Assembly: GCA_027924585.1 (NCBI GenBank)
Contig: BSBM01000608.1
Location: forward strand, 5,768,501-5,832,500
Origin: Larix kaempferi
Taxonomy: Eukaryota > Streptophyta > Pinopsida > Pinales > Pinaceae
DNA length: 64,000 nucleotides
Direction: 5' to 3'
Of this stretch, positions 45,655 through 57,760 are shown piece by piece (the first letter of the stretch is position 1; each line of letters starts with the position of its first letter). The notes beneath the pieces were generated by a model. The model searched no databases, was not told the DNA's origin, and saw nothing but the letters and a program-made list of their open reading frames with translations. The position numbers and the translations under genes were made by a program.

Positions 45655-46176
45655 GGACTGTCGCAAGTTATATTGTAAGTGTCGTAACTTATATTTGATG
45701 GGTTATTAGACCACCTTGGTGGGGTCGGCCTTGTATGAGTCATGTGGGTTAAAGGGTTATTAGACCACCCTAGTGGGGTCGGCCCAGTTTCAAGTGGTAA
45801 TGGGTTATTAGACTCTCCTAAGGGTGGTGGGCCTAGTTAGAGTAAAAGGCAAGTAAAGGCAAGTTAGAGGAGCACCTCTCTATTTAGTCATTTTCACTCA
45901 CTCACTCACTTCACATTAGTGAGAGAGAGGAGTGTGCACAAGTGGAGGAGGAGTAGCTGCTACAGAAATTTATCTTTTGGGGATTCATCTTGGTGATCTT
46001 TGTATTGGTTCTTATTCTATCTCTGAGGAAGTTGTGGGGTTTTTCACCTTCTTGGTTTTCCCTAGTGAAATGCTTTGTGTCTCTTGTCTCTTGTCTCTTA
46101 TGATTGATATGTTGTACATGTTGTTCTTTTAGTTAATATCCTAGATCATATTGAATTAAATGTTGAAAGTCTAACA
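45655..46176 (+). repeat. B 3' LTR, divergent subtype, 5' truncated
   Basis: It matches the A/B LTRs from 'gtcgcaagt' on (gggttattagaccacc, tctctgaggaagttgtgggg, ttgaattaa) and ends agtctaaca. It lacks the TGTTGATG start and the TATA box. It also contains a 48-55-bp unit three times (gggttattaga at 45699, 45754 and 45802). Confidence 0.82.
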
Positions 46177-46342
46177 ACCACTTCGTGGAACTGGCGCTCA
46201 GCTGCGCGGTTCCTACCCTGCCGATATTGCGCCGCGCTCAATTTCTCAGCTACCCAAAACTGTCTTCATCTGAACTGCGCTCAACTTTGCAGCTTCCAAA
46301 ATAATGTTTCCGAAAAATGCCTTACTTGGGCTAGGCCCAACA
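46177..46342 (-). repeat. C 5' LTR fragment (166 bp)
   Basis: It matches 36109-36274. On the - strand it opens TGTTGGGCCTAGCCC and is followed outside by agatg. B's 3' LTR cuts it. Confidence 0.9.
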
Positions 46343-46347
46343 AGATG

Positions 46348-47110
46348 TTAGTTTAGTAATTATTTAATGAATCGATAATAGTATCTAGAATGTCTAAGAA
46401 AAATGTGTACCTCCTTTCAAGTTTTTGGATCTAGAAGGTTAAGAATTACCTTTATCTTCTCTAAAACCACCTTAATTCCCTTAGTATATATGTGGTTCCC
46501 TAATACAATACCTTGAGTGAGGATCATGTGGAATTTATCACTACTGAGACATAGGTGATTCCCTCTACATCTTTCAAACACCTTGTTCAAATTGGAAAAG
46601 GATTCCTTGAATGTATCACCATATGTCGTTAAATCATCCATGTATATTTAGGCATAGTAATGGATCAAGTCAAAAAATATTCCCAGGACAACCCTTTGAA
46701 AAGTGGTTGGTGCATTAAAAATCCCAAAAGGAAACAATCTATAGTAAAAATTCCCCTAGGAGTAGGTAAAATTGGTTTTATCCTAGTCCTCTAAAGCAAT
46801 TTGGATCTGATTATAACCACTAAACCTATCAAGGAAAGAAAAATATTGTTTCAATGCCAATGTATCAAGAACATGATCGATAAAGTGTAAAGGAAAATGG
46901 TATTTTTGGGTATCTTTGTTCAGTTCCCTATAATGAACACAAATCATCCTTTTCCCATTTTTCTTGGGGACAATTAATAAGGGTGATACCCACTATCTAT
47001 CAGATATGAGGTAAATAAATTTCACGTTGAATAGTGTTTTTAGTTCCTCTTTAACTATGTCTCTTAAGAGAGAATTCATCTGACATTGAGGCTGTCTAAT
47101 AAATCATGCA
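46348..47110 (-). pseudogene. G reverse transcriptase
   Basis: The - strand reads SPLLIVPKKNGKRMICVHYR, FPLHFIDHVLDTLA, FSFLDRFSGYNQIQIA, GNFYYRLFPFGIFNAPTTFQ and the catalytic YMDD near 46643. The open piece 46641-46417 carries CRGNHLCLSSDKFHM. Stops such as D*DKTNF break it. C interrupts it at 46342, and it continues at 34749. Confidence 0.9.
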
Positions 47111-47394
47111 TCTGGTTGGATATAAACTTGATGGGTGCATAGATCAGGGTGTATACCCTTCATGTATATATACTCCCATGCAAATGCCTCTTTTTTTTCT
47201 CTCAAAAGAGAAATCAATCGATCCGTCTATTTAAAGGACAAATGTGGATTAATATTGAGGAATTTTCCTAGCTCAATATCTACCAGTATACTAGTTAATT
47301 TAGCTTAAGGGCATGAGATTGAGGCCTAAGGGTGCATAGATGATTCCACCACATATTTCTCTTGAGAAGAGGGTTGCATGATATCTTCTAGGAA

Positions 47395-48100
47395 CTAAGA
47401 ATTTGGCTGGTAGGATGAATTTATAAGGAAAGTGTTGATCATACCATCCTTGATCTCATTCTTAAATGATAAATATTTCTCAACAGTAAAAATAGGTTGT
47501 ATCATTTGAGTGTCATATTCCTCTTGACCTATCCATAAGGGTTCCTCATAATTAGTGCTTGGCCTAGAAGGAGGATACTGTGTAAACTCCTTAGTGGAAT
47601 TTCCATGGTATATTATCATTTTACCGTATCTACAGCTGATGTAGGCATCATCTTTGGAAAACCATGGTCTACCAAGTATAAGGGGGTGTCCCCCTAATCG
47701 TGATTTAGGTTCTAGAACCATGAATTAAGATGGATATTCTTGAGAATAGATAGAATGAATATATTTTCAAGGAAACCAACTAGTCGAATTATGTGTCAAT
47801 CAACCAACTCTAAGACCGTAGGAGTTCCTCTAAGTTCTATCTCAAGACAGTTCACTACCTTCATGGTCATTATGTTGATGAAAACCCCAAGTTCTACCAA
47901 AAAATTAGGAAGGTGAATATCTCTAATATGGACATCCACTACCGGAGTGCCATGATATGTATACTTGCGGGTTAAGGATTTTCAAAGCATAGTATCTTCC
48001 AACTGTCCATTGACATGTATGGTGGTCGGGTCTTTTGGATTCCTACCAGCATTCCTAACAAAAATTTATTTTATTGTTTTATCCAAGATCGGGATATCCC
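47395..48100 (-). pseudogene. G protease
   Basis: The - strand reads a retropepsin-like segment (VDVHIRDIHLPNFLVELGV). The catalytic DLGAS/DTGAS motif is degraded to ELGVF. Then comes LGGHPLILGRPWFSKDDAYI and GKMIIYHGN (open piece 47721-47395), the usual end of Athila-type proteases. Confidence 0.8.
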
Positions 48101-48869
48101 TAGTTGCTTGAAATGGAGAAATTTTGACACATGCATTCCTCATATTTTCTAATAGATAAAAATCAGTTTGAGGTGGGGGACTCACTAATACCAACCTTTC
48201 AGGATAAGGAGGGTAATGGGAGACTTTCTTCATTATAGGATGATCTTATATTTGAGGTGTAGTAGGTTGTGGATCCTCTAAAGGTTGTTGTTTAGATTGA
48301 TTTATCTTTGATTGTTGAATATCCTCATCTTCATGTTCTTCAATGGTTGGAGGATTCTCTTGATCCAAAACTCTTCTATATCTCAAAGTTATTTCTTGGC
48401 ATTCCATCAGAGAGACACAATAGGTGGGAAAACCTTGCATGTCAGTAACATAAGCTGGTTGAACTGCCTTATTATTAGGGTTAGGAGTGGGTCATGCTAG
48501 GCTTTGAGGTCATGGGGGACTATTTAAAGGAGCTACAATTGCAATGGTTGAGGTGGTTGTACAATATTTTGTGGGATACCTAATGATGATCCTCTCCATC
48601 CTTGTGGCCAAGGATTGGTTCAGATAATTTTTTATGGCCATTGAGCCCAAGGTGAAGGGGGATACCACTAGGAAAGATATTGTATTTGCTTAGGATACTA
48701 GAATTGTGAAAACTATTGATTAGACCAATAAGTATTAGAGAAATTAGTAGGGTATGATGTCATACCTGCACACCTAGGTTTCCAAGTCCTTTTTGGAGAT
48801 ACGGAGTAGGCTTGCTTGGATTTAGTCTTCACTCCTTCATATATTCCTTCAAACCAGGAAAACAAGGTT
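48101..48869 (-). other. G gag-protease spacer
   Basis: The open piece 48440-48246 (ECQEITLRYRRVL) and low-complexity Gln/Pro/Glu text fit the linker between gag and protease. No separate domain is visible. Confidence 0.5.
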
Positions 48870-50230
48870 AGTTGCTAGTTGCATGATCTTGTTGACCAAT
48901 GCCACATATTTCTACACTATTGAGAGGAAAATCCTTTAAAGGGTGTTTTTGTTGACATTTAGGAGAGAAAATGGCCATATCCTTTTCCACCTCTAACTAT
49001 TTTTGGTTGACCAGCAAAGTGTCAATGTGATATGCTAATGAATTTAAAATATCAGTTTTAAAATTGTCCAACAAGTTACCTATTGTAGCTCGTGTGATTC
49101 CTCTAGTGGATGATCTTGTAGCTTTTGATAATTCCTCTAAAATACTTTTCCCAATTTTGGTTTTCCCTCTTGAATATCTCCTGCAAAGTTCACATATTTT
49201 ATTAAAATTAGTTTTTAAGATATCACCTTCCCCCATTAGATTCAAAATATCAACATATTCATCTTTCAATCCTCTTATCAAGATTGTCTTTCGTGTTTCC
49301 TTGTCCAAATTACTATGACTATATCTTTGCAAATTGTATAAAAATATCTCAACATAGTCCTCTAGACTTTCATTTTCTTGTTGTGACATTTTAAAAATAT
49401 CTTCTCAATTTTTTTTTATCACTACAGTACCTAACCTATTTATTGACACCAATAACAACTCTTCTCTCTATTATTTGTCCTGAGGATGAATCTAGTTGAG
49501 AATTCAAAACATCGACAATAAAAATGTTGACCGTGGTTAATCCGGAAACCCATTATTCTAGTATTGGTACTTTTGGAGAAAATATTGCTTCATTTCATCT
49601 CGTGTATGGATAGTCTGGCCTCCAAGCTCCACAAACCATATTAGTGTTGTGTTCTTCAATGTAGAAGGAAACAACTTTAACTTTTGTGCATCAGAAAAGC
49701 AATCAGAACTATTAGATAAGACATTGAATTAAAAAAGAAAAGTATCTGGATCTTCAAAATCCAAACCATTGAAAGTGGGCAGAGATGAAAGAGGGATATT
49801 CTTCATTGGTGCTCCACCTATGGCATTTCCAATGGTAAATTCAAATGTGAAATTGGATCCAATGGCTTCCTCATTTTCTACCATAATTTCTTATGAACTT
49901 TCTGAAACTTCCCAAAACTGGGATTCTTCACCTACTCTTGATTCTTGTGAAGAATCTTCTGGATCTTAGACAAGATTATGTATGGATTCATATTCTAAAT
50001 TAGTTTTCCCAAGATGACCAATAATAATATCATCTATTGCAACCTTTGTGATGGGGGGACCTTCAAATACAACTGATGCAAATGCTAAGGATGATATGAA
50101 ATCACTTAAAGGCTCAAATGGAGGAATTTCTTATTCATGATTGTTTAAATTTCCTCTTTCTAGTCTTGCTGTAGAATTTCTATTAGTGGGGGCACCTCTT
50201 CCTTGTAGAGCTGTATAATTATGAGTAGTA
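48870..50230 (-). pseudogene. G gag
   Basis: The - strand reads the retrotransposon gag core (SSLPTFNGLDFEDPDTFLF, SDAQKLKLFPSTLKN, GGQTIHTRDEMKQYFLQKYQ), then the open piece 49389-48997 (ESLEDYVEIFLYNLQR, TILIRGLKDEY, ICELCRRYSRGKTK). A decayed zinc knuckle follows near 48910 (CGIGQQDHATSN then a stop), in which the second Cys is Gly. Several stops are present. Confidence 0.85.
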
Positions 50231-51120
50231 TGAGTGGCTCTCCCTGTTAGGATATTTCAATACTCCATCCTTGTCTTACCTAGCATTATTTATTTTTCCT
50301 AGTTGTTGATGATGGCATTTTCCCCCTAGTGGTGTGCGGATGTCATCCAGGATCCATATACCACCTTTTGATCCCTGCATGCATCATTTTAGGACCACTT
50401 CAGTCAGTTCCCTATTTTATAGGAACCTACTGAGTGTTCCAGTGCAGTCCACCTGAGTTATCTAACTCTTGTGGGGGGGTATAACTCTTGATGCCATTGA
50501 TTGTGGCCTCATGCGCCCTTTTATGACTTACATGCATGATAGACTCACTATTGCTCCCTCCTTTGTCAGTTAACTGATTGTGACTTTAGTTAGCTAATTT
50601 TAGGTTCAATTCAGTTGATTTTGAGTCTTCCGGAGCACTCCAGTGGTGATAATCCCTATGCTAGACCAACTGAGGATCAAATTATCCTACATTATTTGAA
50701 TTCTCTCCATTGTATTATCATTTTTTATTATACTGATAATTGAGTAGTGTGACATTATTCTCCTCCTATCTGAGTTCTGCTGCATTATTATTCTTCTACT
50801 CTTTTTTACTGCAATTTTTAGTCTTATTAAACTTTTCTGCTCATTCTTTGTTTTTGAGGTATCCTCAGCTCTTAGATCTGTTTTGAAATATATTTTCACA
50901 CTCCCTGCACTACGTAACATGATTCATGCATTCTACATGCCTCAGAGATAGTGGCATGAGAAATCACAAGAACTCACCTCTAGAATTTAAGGGTGAATGC
51001 GTAGTTTCTTACCTCTCGTATTACCGTTCCCTTTTACCATGTACTTCAAGTCACATTAGGAATACAATCAAGGAAGAAAGAAAAATTAACATCAAATCAT
51101 TCTATTGCACCTTTGACATC
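50231..51120 (-). other. G leader
   Basis: Non-coding sequence between primer site and gag. The frames at 50687-50920 and 50926-51195 have no motif. Confidence 0.55.
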
Positions 51121-51142
51121 CTCCCCAGCAACAAAACCAAAA
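51121..51142 (-). promoter_or_regulatory. G primer-binding site, decayed tRNA-Asp type
   Basis: On the - strand ttttggttttgttgctgggg follows the LTR's CAACA. It fits TGGCGCCGTTGCCGGGGA, the usual Athila-type primer site, with mostly C to T changes. Confidence 0.65.
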
Positions 51143-51203
51143 TGTTGGTGCAAATAAATGTCCTTTTCAAAGCATCAATTCCATCAAACAAATAAATATT
51201 GAT
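51143..51203 (-). repeat. G 5' LTR, first 61 bp on the + side
   Basis: It starts TGTTGGTGCAAATAAATG as at 20299. E cuts it at 51203, and it continues at 62867. Confidence 0.88.
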
Positions 51204-52607
51204 CGTTAATATTTGGTTGATCTTTGATATTTAATTATTTTAGATGCCGAAACTTGAAACAATGAGACAACTCAATCACGTGAAATTCATACATCCATAA
51301 CACAAGATACACCCTGGGAAAAATACTCAACACTATGAGAACAAAAAACTCAACAATTCTTCTTAACATAATAAAGTGGATTGCAGAGAATGCTTTCTTT
51401 TACAACATAGTAGATTGCTTTCAAAAGATAAGAGATCATCAAACACACTTGATGAAGTTACATAAGCAATACATAATAGAGATCAATCAGAGAAGTGCTG
51501 TGCCTTCAATAATAATACCCTACACACAAAGACAAAGCTCATTTCCTTCAATGGAGAAGCGAATTCGCTTCACATCGGATTCATCAATCCCATATAACAT
51601 ATTTATACATTCTTCTCTTCTATTTTTATCTTCTAACCTCAGGATGAACTCGCCCTCAAATTGGATGTATCAATATTGCATGCAGAAGTGTGCCCCACTT
51701 CTCATGCAATGATTTATCTCAATGAGTTCTCACTTAGGATGAACTCTTCTCTTAACTGAAAGCTTGCCCACTTAGTTAGGTGGCTAACTTAAATGTTGAC
51801 ATGCAAATGTCGCAACTCAAGCATCATATTTTAGCTTAACATAAGTGTCTTTATGCAATAACACTTATTTAACTAGATCTTCTTTGTTTTCACTTAGTTA
51901 ACTAAAATCATGCTGATTGATTTACTTGAAGTGACCACCGTGAGTTTTTTAGTTAAATGAGGCATATATTTAACTAATGCTTTGACTAAAGCATTGATTG
52001 AGGCATACATTGATACTTAATTGAAGCTTTAACAATTCAAGTTCTCTTTAATGATCTAAAGTGTCTACATGGGAAATTTCAAATTCTCTTGATATCTATT
52101 CTTTATCTCTTATTGCATGGTCAATATGTGCTAACTTTAATTATCCATCACATTTATACTAGGAATAATTATCGGATGTTGTGATCATATATTATTATTC
52201 CGGACCAAATGATCATATGCTAAATTAATTCACTTTAGAGGTCATCAATCTCTAAAGGAGGCTTAATAGCAAATGGTGATCATGGTTAATAATACATCAC
52301 ACAACATTAAATTCTTTTAACAAGTAAAGAATGAACTTTATACGGAAGTTCCACCTCTATACGGGAGGTCCATCCCATGGATACATTTATATAGAAGGTT
52401 CACATGAGAATCATGACTTGACACACATAAGCCCAAAGCCTTGTCCAACAAGACTTTACAACATCATTACTTTGATCAATTACCTCAATACGGGAGGAAT
52501 AACCTTTACACAAAATGCAATCAAATTTCTCACCTCTATACGGTAGGATCAATCTTGGATACACAAGATTAGTTTGGAGAATGTCTCCTGTTGCTGTATA
52601 TTTAAAA
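51204..52607 (-). repeat. E 3' LTR (1404 bp)
   Basis: On the + side it begins cgttaatatttgg (TG changed to CG) and ends tatatttaaaa. It matches 61439-62866. The purine tract gatgagagggag (- strand) precedes it at 52608-52620. Confidence 0.9.
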
Positions 52608-53447
52608 CTCCCTCTCATCGAGGGAGGCATTCTCTTCCATACCAATCTTGTCTCGGAAGTACCTGAACTTTGTCACAAACAGAGGCTTTGTTAACACATC
52701 TGCAATCTAATCATTAGTAGCAATGTACTGAAGTTTCATTGTACCTTTCTAGACCATGTATCGAATGAAGTGATACTTCATTTCAGTGTGCTTCGACTTG
52801 TCATGAAACATTGGGTTTTCGGAAAGCTTGATGGAACTCTAATTGTCACACCTAATAATTGTAGGCTCAAGATTTTCACTGAACAACCCTGCAAGTAGCT
52901 TTTGAGCCACACTGATTCTTGGCAAGCGATACTAGTAGCTATGTATTCTACTTTAGTAGTGCTTTGGGATACGAAGCCTTTCTTCCTACTGGACCAAGAT
53001 ATCATAGTTGATCCTAGGTTATAACAATATCCAGATGTACTTTTATGATCCGCAATGCTTCCTCCCTAGTCCGAGTCTATATAACCAAGTAACATGTCTC
53101 CTCCAATGGAGGCATATCCGAGTCCATATAAAATTGTACCTCAAAGGTACCTAAGCACATGCTTAGCAGTTGTCCAATGTCTGTGTCTTAGATCAGACAT
53201 AAATTGACTCGGAATTCTCATAGCATAACATATATCAGGCCTCAAATGTATCAGGTACATTAGAGAGCCTATAAGTTTTCTATACAAAGTGGGAACTACT
53301 GGATCTGATCTAGAGCCTAACTCATGAAGTTTCCTCAAATTGGAAACCATCGGTGTAGTCATAGATTTGCAATCTATCATGCCAAACTCCCGCAATAGAT
53401 CCAGAGTCTACTTCCATTGAGATAGAAAAAATTCATATTTTCTTTGT
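52608..53447 (-). pseudogene. E RT end and RNase H
   Basis: The - strand reads LDLLREFGMIDCKSM, LYRKLIGSLMYLI, RPDICYAM, TAKHVLRYL, then RNase H (GYIDSD, DHKSTSGYC, MISWSSRKKGFVSQSTTKVEY, and the end ADVLTKPL, GMEENASLDERE), with the stop touching the LTR. H interrupts it at 53447. Several stops and a frameshift are present. Confidence 0.9.
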
Positions 53448-53705
53448 TGTTACAACTTATCTATTTGTACTCAAGACTACCCAAGTGGATAAGTCAACCA
53501 ATTGACGATAACTCCACTGTAAAAATATAATTGCTTAATGATTGATAAAATATATAAAGATGATGATACTATTAATGGTGTAACCCATATAAATACGCTC
53601 ACATGGTAACTATTCACCAAAGGGATGTTGTCCCTTATGTTATGATATTTTATTATATTATTATTATTATTTATTATTTTTTAATCTATATATTTGTTCA
53701 TTACA
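53448..53705 (-). repeat. H 3' LTR (258 bp)
   Basis: It matches 57911-58167 (ccaagtggataagtcaacca, ttgacgataactcca, ctcacatggt). The last third is AT-rich and variable. Confidence 0.88.
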
Positions 53706-53719
53706 TTGCATCTCCCATA

Positions 53720-55500
53720 GAGATGATTTGTCCTCAGAGCATAATTATGGATGACTTTTTCCCATGTTCTTGCTTGTAACGTTTTTTTGTGATCTTATGA
53801 ACTTGTAACTTTGATACTTGAGGGAACAAGATGATATATGTAATACACCTAGTTTTGACTTGGAATGTATTTATCCAAAATTATGTAAATGATGTAAATT
53901 TGTTAGTGGGAATTCTTAGTGCGGAGCTCAAGGCCAAGGCCCAACTAGTGAATTTCTAGGCATGTATGATGTTTATAATTTATTTGGAATATTTGGTTGG
54001 ATTTTATGTTGATATAGAATATATGTAAATATTATGTGCATAAATAATAAAATGGTCCAACAATGGTTGCGTAAAGAGCACCAAAGGGGCTATGATTCCA
54101 CTAGAGGGTAAGAGGAAAGGGGGCCCATGGGTGACTAAATCCTTGCTACCAAGTGTCAACCTTAGAAATCACCTAAAATTCTGCATGTGCCTTGAATAAT
54201 CCAGTTATCTACTTTTTTTACCATTTTCCCAATCATTAATGCATGTGTGTGGTTGGTGGGAAAAGTCACCTCATGTAGTTATTGTAGTATGGGATTGACT
54301 ACACTTTTGTGACAATTCTGTCATGACAGAATTCAGTCTATAGCTGCTATGATTCCTTTCTTCTATTCGAAGAAGTTATGTCAGTTTTGTTTTCACCATT
54401 TTCTCATATCCTTTGGAGTCAAACCTCATTTTCTCTCATTCTTTCACGCAGGTTTAGAAGATGCAGAGCTCTCCCTTGTTGTCCATGAACTTACCATGTT
54501 GTTTTGAACCTATAAATTTGAATTTGGAGACCATGTTGCAGATTGGAAAGTGAATATTGTTGGTTGTAGGTGAGCAAAGAGGTTGGGAAAGCTAGGAACC
54601 CTTACCCTTGAGTTCTACTGCTCGTAGGTGCTTGAGAATCCATAGATTGAGGTTGCAGGTGGTTCCATAGCAACCAATATCATGTTGGACTTCTTCTATG
54701 CACACACTGGAAGCACCCAGAAAGATGGATTTCCCAAGAGAACAGTGGATCGGTGAAGGAGATGCCTGATCTAGAAGGGTGTTGTGTGGGGCAGGTATCG
54801 TGGAATCCAAGGCTATGAGGGATGAGTGAGACCCCTGTAGAGCTCTGTATGAGCATTTGGCTAAGCACATAGAGCATAATGGATTGTGGGATAATAGAGA
54901 GAAGCATGTAGGTGTTACCATCTCCCCGGTGGCCTCATAGCCCAGCTTGGGGGTGGCCTCCCAGCATAAAGACTATATGATGGACTAAGTGCCTATGGTT
55001 GGGTGGAAAAGCGCTCTTACACAACGAGTTGCTTGGATTTGCATTGGATAAAGATAAGTATTCTTATGCATTTGATTCTGAAGTGTTTTTCTTTCATGCA
55101 TGTAATGTTATGCTTGTGTATTTGCATGCTAGATGTGTGTGGATAGATTTTAATTTTGATGTGCATGTTTATTTACATTTCCGCACACATTTTATTTGTT
55201 GACAAATGTATTATGGACTTGGGGAAAAATTTGAGAGCCCAGATTTGGCCATCGTCCCCTCCCAATGGTCGGATTGGGTGAGGGGGACGCTACAATATAA
55301 TTTCCGAATGCCTGAACTAAGCTGTTGCATTTCCTGGGAAGTGATCCGTTTGAGATTTACCTTCATTGAAGCTATTTTCTAGCTGATCGTTGGAATAGAA
55401 GTTCTCATTTTATGCTCCCAAACAATTTGGAAATTTTGTCTTTTCTCTCTCTCTCTCAACGTAATTAGTTTGTCTGTAGGAGTAGTTTTGTTTATTTTCC
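53720..55500. other. H interior, nothing recognised
   Basis: No domain is visible on either strand. The - strand frame at 54921-54592 is open for 109 codons but has no motif I can place. Confidence 0.5.
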
Positions 55501-55519
55501 TCTTGATTTTTTCATTGGG

Positions 55520-56500
55520 AATAATGACTCTTATGATTAGGATGGAGATAAGGTACTCGAATTACTTGTGGAGTGTTTACCGAGACTTCATATTTTTTTG
55601 TTTCTGGCGATTTGTTTGATAATAATTTAATTGAGCGTGTTTTTGTTTCTTGTTTCTCAACTTGAATTTTTTCTCCTAGGATTCTGGAATTTTCCTTCTA
55701 GATTTGCTCTAATTTGTTCTCTAATAGAGTGTTATTAATCTGAATCTTTTCGAACCTTTCTTCTTGCAACTTTTTGTCCTCTTTTAACTTCTTGATTTGC
55801 TCTTCTAGTTCTTGATTGATATTTTTCAGGCCATAATTTTCTTCTTACTTTTCTAGTATTTTTCCTTTGAAGTATTCATTAGAATGTTCTATCTTCCGAT
55901 TATTTTTCAATTTTCTTTGTAACTAATTTCTTGTTATGATTTTTTAGTCAAAATATCTCTTCCGTATTGCTTGATAACGTGTTATTGATTTTTGAAATTT
56001 CCAACTTGTGCATATTCTTAATGTCATCATATTTCTGTTGGATTTATTTCTTCTGTTACTGATGTCGACATATCTTTGATTCTAGACTTTCTAACTTTGT
56101 TTGGACTTGCACAAATTCATTATCTTTGTCCATGATGATCTTGTTTAAAAGTTTTATTTATTCTTCTAAATTTTTATCGCTTCTATAAGGTGATTCTTCG
56201 ACATTTTTTTACTTCCTGATTTTGTCTTCAAGATTTAGATTGTGACCTTTTAGATGTGATATTTTCTCATCCTTATCTGATAACATTTTCTTGAGCTCTT
56301 GCTTTTGATATTTTAAGCTACGCTTCTCATGTTCTGCTAAGTGATTACACGATCTTTTCTTCATAATCTCAATTTGAAGATCATTATTGGTTGCTTTGTA
56401 TTGCTCTAAATCATCCAATACTACTTGTAACAACGACATTTTTATTGCATATGTGTTTTCCATTATTTGCGATTACGACTTCTCTTTAAATTTTTTTTTT
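55520..56500 (-). pseudogene. H coiled-coil ORF (broken)
   Basis: The - strand is rich in Lys/Glu/Leu/Asn with heptad-like spacing: the open piece 56463-56209 starts MENTYAIKMSLLQVVLDDLE and includes KQELKKMLSDKDEKISHLKG. Similar text continues with stops to about 55520 (EERFEKIQINNTLLENKLEQ). I recognise no family. It could be the element's particle protein or a captured coiled-coil gene. Confidence 0.5.
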
Positions 56501-56689
56501 TTTCGATTCTTTTCTTCCGCAATAAGCAACACAAAGTGTATAATAGCCTTGAGTTAGTCTTCTTCTTGAAAATAATTATTCTTTTGGACTTGAATTCTGT
56601 CTTCTTCTTCGACGATAAATGTTCTTCAACTTTTCAACAGTAATTGGTCTTCCTTTGACTTTGACTTCTTGCCTTCTTCCCCTTTTGTA

Positions 56690-56912
56690 TAAAATAATAA
56701 TTGTAATTAATTGCAATTATTAAATAAATATAATAATAATTATTTTTAATGTTTAATAATAATATCAATATTATTATTAATAATTATTATATAATAATAA
56801 TAATATTATATGATGAATTTTTTTGGATGGATGGTGAAATGTAGAAATAGGGTTTTTGAATTAATAATAATATGTATTATTTGAATAATAAGTACTATTA
56901 TTATTATTAAAA
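56690..56912. repeat. AT-rich low-complexity tract
   Basis: Runs of (A)TAATAAT type dominate 56690-56815 and 56858-56912, both inside H. Confidence 0.85.
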
Positions 56913-56939
56913 AACAACTTTGAATTGGAAAATTCTAGG

Positions 56940-57760
56940 GTTTTGAAGTAAATGGATGTGGAAGGGAAAGACGTGGTTGTAGATCAACTGATGGATAGAG
57001 TGGCAAATATTTGGCGTTGACGTGCAGGGAGAGGCGTAGTTGGGGCCATGCACGTTGAATGGATTGAGGATTGGAGAAATGGGTGTGTGCACTATTCACC
57101 GACGAGCGGATGGGTGTTGGGCATATGCAAGAGCTGTCTATGGATTGGAGTGTGCGTGAGAGGTAATTGCAGAAAGAACATGGTGGTAGGAATAGTGAGG
57201 GAAGGATGGTAGAATGGAGTGATTGTGGAGTAACAGAATAGTGGGATGAAGGAGATTTGTGACCACAGGGTGTGTGGGATGAGCGTGACTACAATGGGAA
57301 TTGAAGGCATGAGCGTGGAAAGAGGGATGAGTGAATGGGGAGTACGGAGCACAATGAGAAGGGTGTGTTAGGGAGGCGAGTAGAGATGAGCGATGGAGTG
57401 GGTGTGTGAAGATGATGGAGGATGTGAGTGAGGTGGGAAGAGTATGTGAATGGGGAAGGAGTGGAGCGGATAAATGAAGTGGAGCTAAGAGGAAGTGAGT
57501 ATGGAGAGGGAGGGGACACGAGGGAAATGAGCAGGCATGGAGGTATTGCAAGGGAGGATTATAGGGAGGATGTAGTAGCGATAATGGTGTGGGATGGGAG
57601 TGATGGAATGGAATGAGAGCGATGAAATGTTGTGCACATGCTATAGGAAGAGATGTGAGGGAACGAGGGTGTATGCAGTGGAGGGAAGGATGATGTATGG
57701 TGGTGTGGTGGCTATGTGGAGTGTGGGAACAGGAGGTGGATGGTGTAGGTGACCTAGAAG
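56940..57760. other. Purine-rich, strand-skewed tract in H with a 234-codon open frame on the - strand
   Basis: The + strand is strongly G/A-rich and C-poor for about 800 bp (gagg, gatg and gtgg words). As a result the - strand stays open at 57842-57138 with a Ser/Pro/His/Leu-rich translation (SPTPSTSCSHTPHSHH). I think the frame is a composition effect, not a protein gene. Confidence 0.7.

Larger units (their letters stand above)
40669..46176 (+). mobile_element. B: Ty1/copia element of A's family, probably a recombinant of two copies
   Basis: The 5' LTR, leader and gag-pol are close to A. However, the flanks do not match (gatac on the left, accac on the right), the 3' LTR is of a different subtype and lacks its start, the RT core is deleted, and C sequence on the two sides comes from places several kb apart in C (RNase H/integrase on the left, 5' LTR on the right). 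The simplest reading is recombination between two related copia insertions in C, with loss of what lay between. Confidence 0.85.
34750..46342 (-). mobile_element. C: long-LTR Ty3/gypsy element, interrupted and partly replaced by B
   Basis: Its left end TGTTGG at 34750 and right end aaca at 46342 are both flanked by agatg (34745-34749 and 46343-46347). That proves one insertion event even though the ends are 11.6 kb apart. The remaining C parts are the 3' LTR, extra ORF, integrase and RNase H end (34750-40668) and 166 bp of the 5' LTR (46177-46342). Its primer site, gag, protease, RT and most of the 5' LTR are gone. Confidence 0.9.
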
